DNA of 64,000 bases from Diabrotica undecimpunctata (taxonomy: Eukaryota > Arthropoda > Insecta > Coleoptera > Chrysomelidae). Both the position numbers and the translations under genes were made by a program. The DNA lies in assembly GCF_040954645.1 (NCBI RefSeq), contig NC_092809.1:127709914-127773913 (forward strand), written 5' to 3'. Below, piece by piece: positions 41,895-51,215 of this stretch (positions are counted from its first letter, which is position 1; every line of letters starts with the position of its first letter). A model generated the notes under the pieces. The model did no database searches and was not told where the DNA came from. It worked only from the letters and a program-made list of their open reading frames with translations.

Positions 41895-42540
41895 TTTTGT
41901 ATGGTCAATAAAATAATGTCGTGATCTGTATAGACAGTCTTATTTCGTTGTTTACTTATTAAGAGTATTTTGGTTTTTCGTATCTTCAGATCCAGACCTG
42001 CTTCCTTACAGCTCTCAACGACACTGTCAAGTGTTTGCAGATCTCCTTGAGTAGATACTAAGAGCACTGTGTTGTATAATTCAAATTGTTGATGACTTCA
42101 CCGTTCACAAATTCCTTCTTGTTTTTTAGAAAGTGCATTTCTGAAAATTATTTTGAAGTAAATGTTGCAGTGGTGACAAGAAGCATCCCTGGCGTACTGT
42201 GATTCCAAACCGTCTATCAAAACTGATGTTTTTTGATTCCAATTCAAATTTGCAATTATGCGAAAGTCTTTACCATATAAGCCATTGTCTCTTAGAACTT
42301 TGATCAATATAGAGTGCTTAACATGATCAAATGCCTTTTGGAAGTTAATAAAACAACAGCACATATCTACATATATATCACGATTTTTTTGAGCAACTAA
42401 GTTTATCCCAAACAATGCCTCTCTAGTTCCAAACCTGTTACAGAAACCAAAATGTGTGTCACTTAGGTATTCCTCGCATTTATTACAGATAAGGTCACGT
42501 ATTACCTTTAGAAAAATTTTTAATAAATGGTTTAACAAAC
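41895..42540 (-). pseudogene. Non-LTR RT fragment
   Basis: Minus-strand pieces read KVIRDLICNKCEEYLSDTHF and GFCNRFGTREALFGINLVAQ. CCCFINFQKAFDHVKHSILI follows, then IIANLNWNQKTSVLIDGLES. After a break that removes the YADD block comes SVVESCKEAGLDLKIRKTKI. It resembles the GAA-tailed family RT (27.9-28.7 kb) but is inverted. The usual CVLSPLLFN region has decayed. Confidence 0.75.
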
Positions 42541-42689
42541 TGATGGTTAGTTACACCAGGTGATAAATAATATTGAAATAGGCATAGATAATAGTAACCA
42601 TTATAAACTAAAACCACACAAAATACGATGTAGACGTTGTAGATCAGATGACCAGACATTATTTAACCAAATCAGCATTTAAGAAGACG

Positions 42690-42960
42690 TCGTCACATAT
42701 TTTATTTATAATTTAAATATGGCAGGAATAAATGCTTGGATTTTATATAAGAAAGTTACTGGCAGTTTATTATCTAGGAAAAATTTACTACTTTAGTTAG
42801 CAACAGAATTACGAAAAGATCGTACGATTAAGGACAGGGCAACATCAGCGGTTACAAATCCAAGGGGTACAACAAAGCAATCAAATAATAAACGTAGGCG
42901 ATGCTTAACAAGGAATTGCAAAAAAAATAAAACATGTGAAATTTTTCATATACCTATCTA
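42690..42960 (+). pseudogene. piggyBac-like transposase C-terminal fragment
   Basis: The plus strand reads LNMAGINAWILYKKVTGSLL, SRKNLLL, a stop, LATELRKDRTIKDRAT, then TTKQSNNKRRRCLTRNCKKN and KTCEI. 'DMA.INAWILYK.VTG..ISR..FL..LA.EL' followed by a basic Cys-rich end is the C-terminal signature of piggyBac-type transposases. The catalytic region is missing. The subfamily differs from the copies at 9-13 kb. Confidence 0.7.
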
Positions 42961-43079
42961 AAAATTTTGTGTATGGTGTATGGTATGTGTATGGTGTATT
43001 GTGTACGCATTGTATAAGCAAAATTGAAAAATTTTGCTACTGAGAAAAACTGAAAAAACCAAATAAAGTTCTAAAATGA

Positions 43080-43295
43080 AAAAAAGAATACAAATGGCAT
43101 GGGCCGCTTTCGGTAAACTACCATATATGTTTAAAAACAAATCCATTCCTATATAATTAAAGAAAAAGGTGTATAAAACCAGTTTCCAGTTTCTACCTAT
43201 GGGTTTGAAACCGTAGCCCTTACCAAGTTATCTGCTAAAAAAACTAGAAACAACGCAAAGGTCAATGGAACGCAAAATGCTAGAAATGTTGTAGC
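43080..43295 (+). pseudogene. Non-LTR RT C-terminal fragment
   Basis: The plus strand reads KRIQMAWAAFGKLPYMFKNK, a stop, KKKVYKTSFQFLPMGLKP and LETTQRSMERKMLEM. It corresponds to the RTE-like thumb and connection seen at 2.4-2.7 kb. Stops are present and the length is about 70 codons. Confidence 0.7.
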
Positions 43296-44618
43296 GTTTT
43301 AAATTTGGTGGAATATTTTCGTTTTTCTGTTTGCAAATGAATTTTAAAACGATCAATATATTATGGCATTTTAAGTTGAGATTCTAAATATCAAGTTTTG
43401 GTATTCAGCTGTTTTTATCTTTCGTCGTTAAAACGCAATAAACTGGAATATTTAAAAGTTGTTTCGAGTCCCCTAATATAATATTGCAAGTCAGGTATAC
43501 GGTTTTTCTAAGACATATTAACTGAGAATATTTTTTTTGTCTTTGTTTACATTAATATTCCCCTAATTTCTGTATGTATTGTGAGGTAAAAAATTTCCAA
43601 TTTACCAATTTAAAAGTAAATAATCAAGAAGTTTTTTGTTGGTTCGTTGCTAAGAACGAGGTCAAAAAGGGTAGATTGTTTGTTTTAAGTTTGTAGGCAA
43701 AAACTAGCTGTGAGACGTAAAGGGAAATTTATTTTGCGTTGAAATTTGTAAAATGTAAGGCATTGAGGAGTCGACATTTAAGCCCCAAGCAGAGCAGACG
43801 TGCTACAATGGAGTGAAGCAAGAGATGCCAGAGTAGAAAGATTTTTTTTGTGTTATGTTTTAAGACCGGTTAAGGTGATAATACTCTCTGCAATATGGCA
43901 GTTTAGAACATAGTAATCACCATAAGATTTGTGAACCGGCACTAAAGAAATTTGGAAAATTATTATATAGGATGTCCCCGTTGTCAGCTTGCTTCCTCCA
44001 CAGAAAATAATTCTACATCTCTTGATTGTTCGTCCCTGAGTATGGAAATGGTTTGCTTTGTCCCTGTTGGAGAATATGTCCAGATAGAGTCCCATAGATG
44101 TTAACAAGTTTTTTTGAAAGTTAAGTGCTAAACAGTAAAATCAAGGTAACAATTAACATTTGAAATTTTAAAGTAAAGACAGACAATTTTTTTTGATAAT
44201 TATTAATAATTGCTTTCATTAAACTTTAAAAGGATTTGTAATAATTAATAAATTGTAAATTCTATGGTTTAACTTAGTTGTCATTTTAATTGTTTTTTTT
44301 TTTAATTTAATGCTAACATATGACAGCTAGCTTCATTTGTTTCGATATTTATTTGTTTTGTTTGTTTTAAAAAAAAGGTTAATCTCTGTGCGGTAATATT
44401 TGTAAGTTTTTGTAGTATCTCCAACCCCTTTGTAAACGGAGTTTGTAAACGGACACATGTAAGTTTTTTTATTCTGTATTTGGCAACTATTTATATAGTA
44501 TATTTTTTATGCCATTTATGTGTTGATAACTGTTTGTATGAGACAAAAATATACGTTTTAATTTGTTTCTCTGATCCATTTTTGTTTTTATTTTAGAAAA
44601 TCTCCTAACCTTTTGACG
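43296..44618. other. No gene recognised
   Basis: AT-rich. A minus-strand 84-codon ORF at 43853-44107 shows no family resemblance. The 43730-44100 part is somewhat GC-richer and could be an old LTR or TE end. Confidence 0.35.
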
Positions 44619-45098
44619 TGACAACGTCTTAAATTAGGTTGTGGCTCGGAGTCATTCATGAAAAAGTGTAACGCCCGCTCACGTCTGTTACGATGAGTCA
44701 CCGAACGAGAGAGAGGCCCGCCGGACCGGCGAATGCCTTGCGTCTCTCTCCCACTCAAACATGATCGGTCCGCTGCGCGCGCAGCACTAGAGAATTAGGC
44801 GCGTTGAATCGGTGCGTGCTTGTGTCTCTGTCTTTCTCGAGCGTTCTTGGCGTTCAAGACACATTACAGCAGAAACACTTCCTTTCATATTTCTCCTATC
44901 ATCGTCCTATCCTCAACAAAATCACTCAAATAGAAATTAGTTAAGTTTAAGTTTACATGTACAATGTTTTAGTAAACAAAATATATTTCTATAGTTAAAA
45001 TTTGTGCAATTCTTATTTTCATTCAATTCCTTGTTATTATAGTGCAATTTAATAATATTCATATCAATAAATATTCTACCGAGAAAAAGACGTTGTCA
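44619..45098. mobile_element. GC-rich island bounded by a 12 bp inverted repeat, possible MITE
   Basis: TGACAACGTCTT at 44619-44630 is inverted as AAGACGTTGTCA at 45087-45098. Between them, 44660-44880 is strikingly GC-rich for this window (runs such as GGCCCGCCGGACCGGCG and GCGCGCGCAGC). The remainder is AT-rich. There is no coding frame and no clear target duplication. Confidence 0.45.
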
Positions 45099-45504
45099 CT
45101 TAAAATCTTCGCCCGTAAAACCGACTTTACAGGGAACCGATTTTTTTGTATGTTTACTTTTTAGGAAGGAAGAAACTTTCTTTTTTCCAGGAAGTTTTCT
45201 CGAAGCGGCGTCCCTTTTAAATAGCTAGAGGTATTTCTTTGCCTTTTTTTGGCAAAAAAAAGGTGTCTTTTTTGCCCATTTGTCCAGGAGATTTATGTAA
45301 GTAACCTTTTTATTTCATTCATTGTGTAGATACCCCAATCCGACCCATTTATTTCAACTTATCCACGACCCCAGCTCTCCAACAACCAACTGAGTGTCGT
45401 TCGCACTAGTAGCGTTTATTTTGCTTGCCTTATCTTCGCCCCCATAGTTTCTGCCCCTAATTTTTCTACCCCCATGTTCTTACCCTATGGTAAGCAAAAT
45501 AATT
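45099..45504. other. No gene recognised
   Basis: Pyrimidine-rich, non-coding by eye on both strands. Confidence 0.35.
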
Positions 45505-45650
45505 TCGTTACAATGTTACTGAGAGACAAGAGTAGAAACACCGAAATCAGACGTAAAACAAAGATCAGGGATATCGTGGAAAAAATTACAAAAATGAAAT
45601 GGCGCCGTGCCAATCACAAAGCCAGATATGATGATTTTTACAAATAAAAG
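45505..45650 (+). pseudogene. Non-LTR RT C-terminal scrap
   Basis: The plus strand reads LLRDKSRNTEIRRKTKIRDI, then VEKITKMKWRRANHKARYDD. It matches the 'LRDR..NE.IR..T...DI…I..LKW..AGH.AR' block of the RTE-like family at 8.6 kb. About 45 codons remain. Confidence 0.65.
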
Positions 45651-46050
45651 GCAGATATCTAGCACAGTTTTTTATTAAATCTTGCACAAGTACCTTTGTT
45701 CTCAGAGCATCTTCAGGTTCATCTGAAATAAGCCAAGAAATGTTTTTTCAATTGAGAGAAAATTAGTTAACTTTAAAAAAAAAACTTTTGAACAAAACAA
45801 ACGAAGTTGATTGTTGATAAAAAAATTTATATAACTTACTTCGACAAAAATGTTGGCTATCCAGCACGTCAATGAATGTTATATATAATAAATACATCTA
45901 CACAAAATATAACACGAAAAAAATTATTTCGAAGCTACATTGAGGGCAGCAGGAGACAAATGGCTCCCGGTCTCAACGGAAATGTTAAAGTGACATCTGA
46001 CGTATAACAACTTAGATTGGCAGTCACAATTGTGGTGATCTGCACATTTC

Positions 46051-48415
46051 CAATTGAAGGGTCACGGGAAAGAACGATCAGACTCCATTTTTGGTCGGAA
46101 TTTAGATATTGGCGCCATATTTTAGCTTTTCTTGGAAAGAACCCAACCATGGTTTCGTTTGTACAATAACGATTACCGTACAGAAGATAATAAAGAGGAA
46201 AGATATAAGCCAACGGAGAAGAACGATCAGGTTCCTCGCGCTAACGGCTAATAACGATCAGATTCCGACGACCTTGTAACTAAACGTAGATTGTCGTTTG
46301 CATCTATAGCATCTTAGCGTCAGTTCTATTCTGCTGATAGTGATATATCTAATAGTGATGATAGTGATAGTGATATATCTAATGGAAATAACCAGCCAGA
46401 TGAAGTCAAAAAGCGAAGAAAAACCGGTAAAATGAGTGATGTAATGAAAAAATTACGTGCCATCACTCACGAGGTCAGGGAAGACTGTACATTCGTTAGA
46501 ACTGTTTTCAAGTCATCCCTTTGCATGAAAGACAACGATTCATTTCTCATTTTAATGAGTTAGGGGATTACAATGCTCAAAACAAATATTTAATAGGTCT
46601 TGTCACGGTTATACCTGTTAGAGAAGCCAAAAACCTGAAGCTGAAGCAAGTTTTAATCAATCTTCTTATAGCTATAGAGTTCGGGTAAATTGGAGTGGCT
46701 CGTTACAAGATACTGTTATTTGCTATCAAGTATTTTTGTCTTTACACCCTAAACCATAGAAAAAAATTTACTTAAATTTGGCGATGGTAAAGAAGATGGA
46801 CGGGGCGGTCATAAAAACAGACATAATAAGTTGACCGATAAAACAAGAACAATGGTAATGAGCTTTATACAGTCTCTGAAAGGTAGGAAATCTCATTATT
46901 CTTTGCATGATACTAGTAAAATATATTCACAGCCAAACTTCATCGAATGTTTAATGAATCACACAATAATAATAAAATAGGCTACACTACATTTCATGAG
47001 ATATTTGTGAGTAATTTCAACATATCATTCGGCTACCCACGTAAAGATACATGTAGCTCTTGCGACACTTTCAAAGCTAACATTGCAATTACGACGGATA
47101 AAATTGCTAACTGCACTGATGAAGAAAACAAAACATCATTGACAACAACACTGCAGACACTAATGCGTGAACAGACAATCCATTTACCGAAAAGCGAAAA
47201 GTTTTACACCATGAAAAAAAAAAATAGAAAAGAATTACGAAAAAACGAAACAATGGAAGCCATAACGATGGATTACCAAAAAAACCTCCCCACTCCCAAC
47301 ATCTCAACATCTGATATTTACTATCGCTGACAACTCAACTTCATATCATTTAATATTCATGTACTGTCAACTGCAACTTCAGTGTTTTATAAGTACGACG
47401 AAAGTGTTGCCCGAAAGGGTGCCGATGATGTTTCTTCGATGTTAGAACATTTTATTTTGCATATTTTGGGCTCAAACATACGCCATCTAATAATTTTTTG
47501 TGATTCGTGAGGCGGACAAAACAAAAATTTTACCGAAGTTCGCTTTCTCCACTACGTAGTGCACTAGTGCACTAGTGCACAAGCTTAATCGATTCGACCT
47601 AGTGAAAGTGATATTTCCTATTCGTGGACACTCTTACCTAGAATGTGATAAAGACATGAGTTTTGTGAATTCCAAATAGTATACGGAAATACCGGACGAT
47701 TGGAGAGATGTATTAAAAAATAGTCGCATTAAACCATCACCATTCAAGGTAATAAACTGTGCAGATGAAGTTAACTTTCAGACATTGACCGAGGATTCAT
47801 CCCATCTTTATGTGCCAAAATGTCCTACGGCAACTAGGCCTATCAGGATTTTAAAAATAGAAAAAAACCACCCAAGGTTTGTGTTACACAAATACCACTA
47901 TTGTGGCCTATATCTTACAGCCGTGGTAGTTTCCTCAAATCAGGCACGTAAGAGAAAATTGAAACCTGTTCCACTAAAGAAGCTATATAATGCTATAAAG
48001 ACTATTAAGACTGCTAAGTTGCACGATTGATTGCACCCAACCCAATTCCTGACAAACCCTGAAGCGCATTCCTTTTACCAAGGACTAGTTTCCGATGCCG
48101 GCACGAATAAAGTTAGTGATGTGGAATTTGCCGACGATCCACCAATCGACATTTAACGCGCAAAATAGATCAGAAGCTCCTTAATTACAAATTTGAAGAT
48201 TTCACATCGTACATATATAATTAGAAAATTATTTTTTTTCACAGTTTGGTATTAAAAAGTCTTATAGTAATAAACTGATAACTAAACATTTTTTATTTAA
48301 TTTTCCTGAACCAAAATAAACGACTTAAAACTTTAAAATTGTACAAATTATGTACAAAACGTACGATTTGTACAAAATGTGAGTCTGATCGTTCTTTCCC
48401 GTGGACCTTCAATTG
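46051..48415 (+). mobile_element. Element B: second GGQN-family TIR transposon with subterminal repeats
   Basis: The left TIR (46051-46085) and right TIR (48381-48415) match at 33 of 35 positions. Inside a palindromic CAATTG the tips read AAGGGTCACGGGAAAGAACG and, reversed, AAGGTCCACGGGAAAGAACG. CAATTG may be a 6 bp target duplication, or part of the TIR; being palindromic it cannot be resolved. The motif AACGATCAGAYTC at the end of the TIR recurs near 46224-46236 (GTT variant) and 46253-46266, a subterminal array. The plus strand carries a broken coding region. The length (2.37 kb) is close to element A. Confidence 0.8.
46420..48150 (+). pseudogene. GGQN-family (DUF7869-like) transposon protein, broken
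   Basis: Plus-strand pieces are NQPDEVKKRRKTGKMSDVMK, then KEDGRGGHKNRHNKLTDKTR and GRKSHYSLHDTSKIYSQPNF. The open 46947-47330 frame reads FHEIFVSNFNISFGYPRKDT, CSSCDTFKA and DYQKNLPTPNISTSDIYYR. After a stop come FYKYDESVARKGADDVSSML, then NIRHLIIFCDS, a stop, GGQNKNFTEVRFLHYV. Here the Cys of the SDSCGGQN hallmark is a TGA codon (near 47509). The frame at 47785-48030 (SSHLYVPKCPTATRPIRILK and so on) is the C-terminal part. The order matches the remnant in element A. The function is presumed to be transposition because it is the only coding region between the TIRs. No catalytic triad is assigned. Confidence 0.75.
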
Positions 48416-48630
48416 CGTAATGATAAATACCGACTTCTACAGTTGATTCTACAAGGCAAGATTAAGGGTAAAAGAGGCCCTGGATGTAGACGTATATCAT
48501 GGCTGAAAAATCTTAGGAAGTGGACTGGTCTAACGTCAACTGATCTATTTCGAGCTGCTGTGAATAGAATAAGATGAGTAAACGTGGTCGCCAAATTCTC
48601 TAGAAGATAGGCACATTTAGAAGAAGCACA
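48416..48630 (+). pseudogene. 3' end of GAA-tailed non-LTR family next to element B
   Basis: The plus strand reads RNDKYRLLQLILQGKIKGKR, then GPGCRRISWLKNLRKWTGLT and NRIR, a stop, VNVVAKF. It is close to 32047-32230. It abuts the right TIR directly, so element B probably inserted within or at the edge of this copy. HFQLRNDKY can be read across the CAATTG if the element is removed. Confidence 0.75.
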
Positions 48631-48959
48631 TTTTCATACAACCTATGTAAACTGTACAACATAGTCCAAATGACCACTAAAATAGGAAAAACCAACTGAT
48701 AAAGGATAAAATTATTTTACTTACTATATGTAGACTGTATAATCTAGATCTCACACTCAAACATGTCAGTGATAATCTAGGTGTTAGTTTGGAGACAAGT
48801 GTAGTGGACACAGAGTGTAAATGTAGGAACTAGACTAAACAATCTGTTAAAGTGGTTGGTTGACTATAGAAAAAAAAATGAAATATGAAACTTACAGTTA
48901 ATGGGAAAACTAAAATTAAAAGTGTCAAAGCATTACTTAAGACTAACAGACCATATCTG
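48631..48959. other. No gene recognised
   Basis: AT-rich spacer. No supported frame. Confidence 0.4.
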
Positions 48960-49150
48960 ATGATAACAGGTGCATATGGAGAATCCTGGAATGGAGTCTA
49001 GGTAGGATGACAAGAAGCATGGGAAAACCTCAATAGAGATGAATAAATGACGTAAATTTAACTCAAGATAGAGAAAGATGGCAGCAATTGAGAGAGACCT
49101 ACATTCAAAATGGAAAATGGTTGACGAAGAAGAGAAAAAGAAGTACGGCT
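48960..49150 (+). pseudogene. Non-LTR C-terminal scrap
   Basis: Shifted plus-strand frames give INDVNLTQDRERWQQLRETY and IQNGKW, comparable to 'W.DDV…QDR.RW..LRE.Y.' at the end of RTE-like proteins. A purine-rich GAAGAAGAG run follows at 49125-49145. Confidence 0.55.
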
Positions 49151-50432
49151 CATTAAACTTAGTGTTCTACGATCTTTACATTCTTAATCGTTGTTTTGCT
49201 TAGGAATTGCAATAAAAGTAGAAGTCAGCAAATCATCCGATATTTCTCCTATTTCATCAACTGTATTAAAAAGTTTAGTAAACAAAATATAAAAACCTTA
49301 TCAAGATACATAAATTAAAAAAAGAAAAATAGTTACCTCGTTAAAGGTAGAGGGCTTAAAGAATGGGCTTCATTTTTTTATGTTTATTCATAAATTAGTT
49401 TTTATTTTACTTTTCCCTTTAATAACAACACAATTTACTTAATGGCGACGCTGATGTTAAAATAAGTATTTATTTTTCAGTAAGAGCCCGAGAAGGGTGT
49501 TAAAATCCTGCTAAAAGTTGAAAAGAAAGATAAGAATGGAATTTGAAGTGGCATTCATTTTAAAATGCTTTTTATGACGAAATATTCTGAAAAAGAATAA
49601 CGGATAATAAAATGTAAACAACAGGCATTCTCTCCCAATTGAGTAAAAATATATTTCACTTCCTGTCGCGTACAAAAAATTCTTTATTTTCTCCCCGTGT
49701 GGGTGTGTGTGTTTATTAAGATTTATGTTTTGAAAATTTAATATGTTAAGTCTTCTCTTGAATGTGTATTAAAAGGCAACAATCCTACGTCAACAGTGTC
49801 TTTCTTCAACCCCCAATTTAAAATACTTGAGTATTTTATAGTATACAGGGTAAGTAATGAGGAACTGTACATACTGCTATTTCGTATGGAGGCCTCTGGG
49901 AAATAATAAATGATCATTAAAAAGTGTCTGCTTCCATTGTTTTATAATATACAGGGTGAGTTGTAAATTTTGACTGAAAATTACATTCATCATAACTTTT
50001 GAATGGTATGTTTGATGTGTCTCATATTTTGGCAAAAAGTTACACTACTACCACATAATCAACTGACTTATGTTTCAAATTCGACCATTTGTTGACATGT
50101 TCCAAATCTGGAACAATTGTTAGTTTCGCTGCCGGTTAAAAGATGTCACTGTTGGTCTTAAATCTGATAAACTATTTATGTTCGGTACTGTCAAAACAAC
50201 ACGTGTATACTGAATTTACCCACTGGTTTCGTATAAGTAGCTTTTGTTGTGTGATTCATATCAAAATTTCCAAAATATTGCGATCGAAGTAAGTTTAAGT
50301 AATATTATGTGCCTACACAATATATCTGTATCGTTTAAATGCTTAATCTCAAATTGAATATACCGAGTAACCTCTAGTTTTTGTATATTCCAAAAATGGA
50401 ACTTGGCTGTATATGTTGCTATAATTATATTA

Positions 50433-50435
<3 letters not shown>
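49151..50435. other. No gene; two TE-tip-like motifs and two palindromes
   Basis: TATACAGGGTAAGT (49842-49855) and TATACAGGGTGAGT (49948-49961) are in the same orientation. They resemble the CAGGGTG tips of insect mariner-type elements next to a TA target. TGTTCCAAATCTGGAACA (50097-50114) and a related TTCCAAAAATGGAA (about 50389-50402) are palindromic and precede the piggyBac coding region. They may be its subterminal repeats. Confidence 0.4.

Positions 50436-50494
<59 letters not shown>
50436..50494. repeat. (AT)n microsatellite
   Basis: About 29 AT units with ATAATTATA edges, just upstream of the second piggyBac frame. Confidence 0.9.
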
Positions 50495-50498
<4 letters not shown>

Positions 50499-50537
50499 TA
50501 TATTTATAATTGAGGTTTTTCTTTTTAGTTTGGAATT

Positions 50538-51215
50538 ATGGATGTGAAAACATTTTATGGAAAGAAAACGAGTTGTTCATCTAATACTTCGAACAATCTA
50601 GTTGATGACCTAAATGAGAAGCAATTTGATTCTACAGACATATATATTTATTCTCCAGTGGAAGATTCTGATGGAGATTCGAAATCATCAGATGATGTGA
50701 ATTTCATTGATTTTTCTGATAAGTTTTCATCAAAGATACTGAACTGTACTGAAGCAGCTAAGGCAACATTTATTTCACAATGTGAGCCACAAGAACGATG
50801 ATGACCTTCTAATAAATGTGGAAACGAGGTGACTTATCCCATGATAAACATCAAGAAAATGTTTCTTTACACTTGTCAGAATTTCTTTGAATATATAAAA
50901 ACAGAGACTATAAAGTATACCGGACACAAAAATTCGAACACATCGTTTGAGGTTGCGATTGAAGAACTCAAAGCATTCTTTGCAAACCCACTGATTTTTG
51001 ATTATTTTTAAAGGCTCAGAAAAGACATGTACTGGAGTTTGGATTTGGACTTCAGAAACGAAGCAATCGCCAATGCAATGTCGAGAAATAGGTTTAGAGA
51101 AATGTTTGCAAAATTTACATTTTTCAGATAACACTGCTACAAAAAATGATAACTTTGCTAAAATAAGACCACTTATAAAACATTGTTCTAAAGCTATTGT
51201 CTTATGGCATGTAAG
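50538..51215 (+). pseudogene. piggyBac-like transposase 2, N-terminal part
   Basis: The frame starts MDVKTFYGKKTSCSSNTSNN. An acidic stretch follows (SPVEDSDGDSKSSDDVNF) and then stops. Then come FLYTCQNFFEYIKTETIKYT and NTSFEVAIEELKAFFANPLI. A shift gives MYWSLDLDFRNEAIANAMSR and NRFREMFAKF, and another gives LQNLHFSDNTATKNDNFAKI then RPLIKHCSKAI. These are successive blocks of piggyBac transposases before the catalytic core. The Penelope insertion at 51216 cuts the frame. It resumes at 53398. Stops and shifts kill it. Confidence 0.8.

Noticed and set aside
43853..44107. Minus-strand 84-codon ORF
   Set aside because: No recognisable motif, splice context or family similarity; likely chance.
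44660..44880. GC-rich patch as a tRNA or rRNA gene
   Set aside because: No cloverleaf, anticodon arm or rRNA-like conserved sequence could be found; the inverted repeat boundaries fit a small transposon better.
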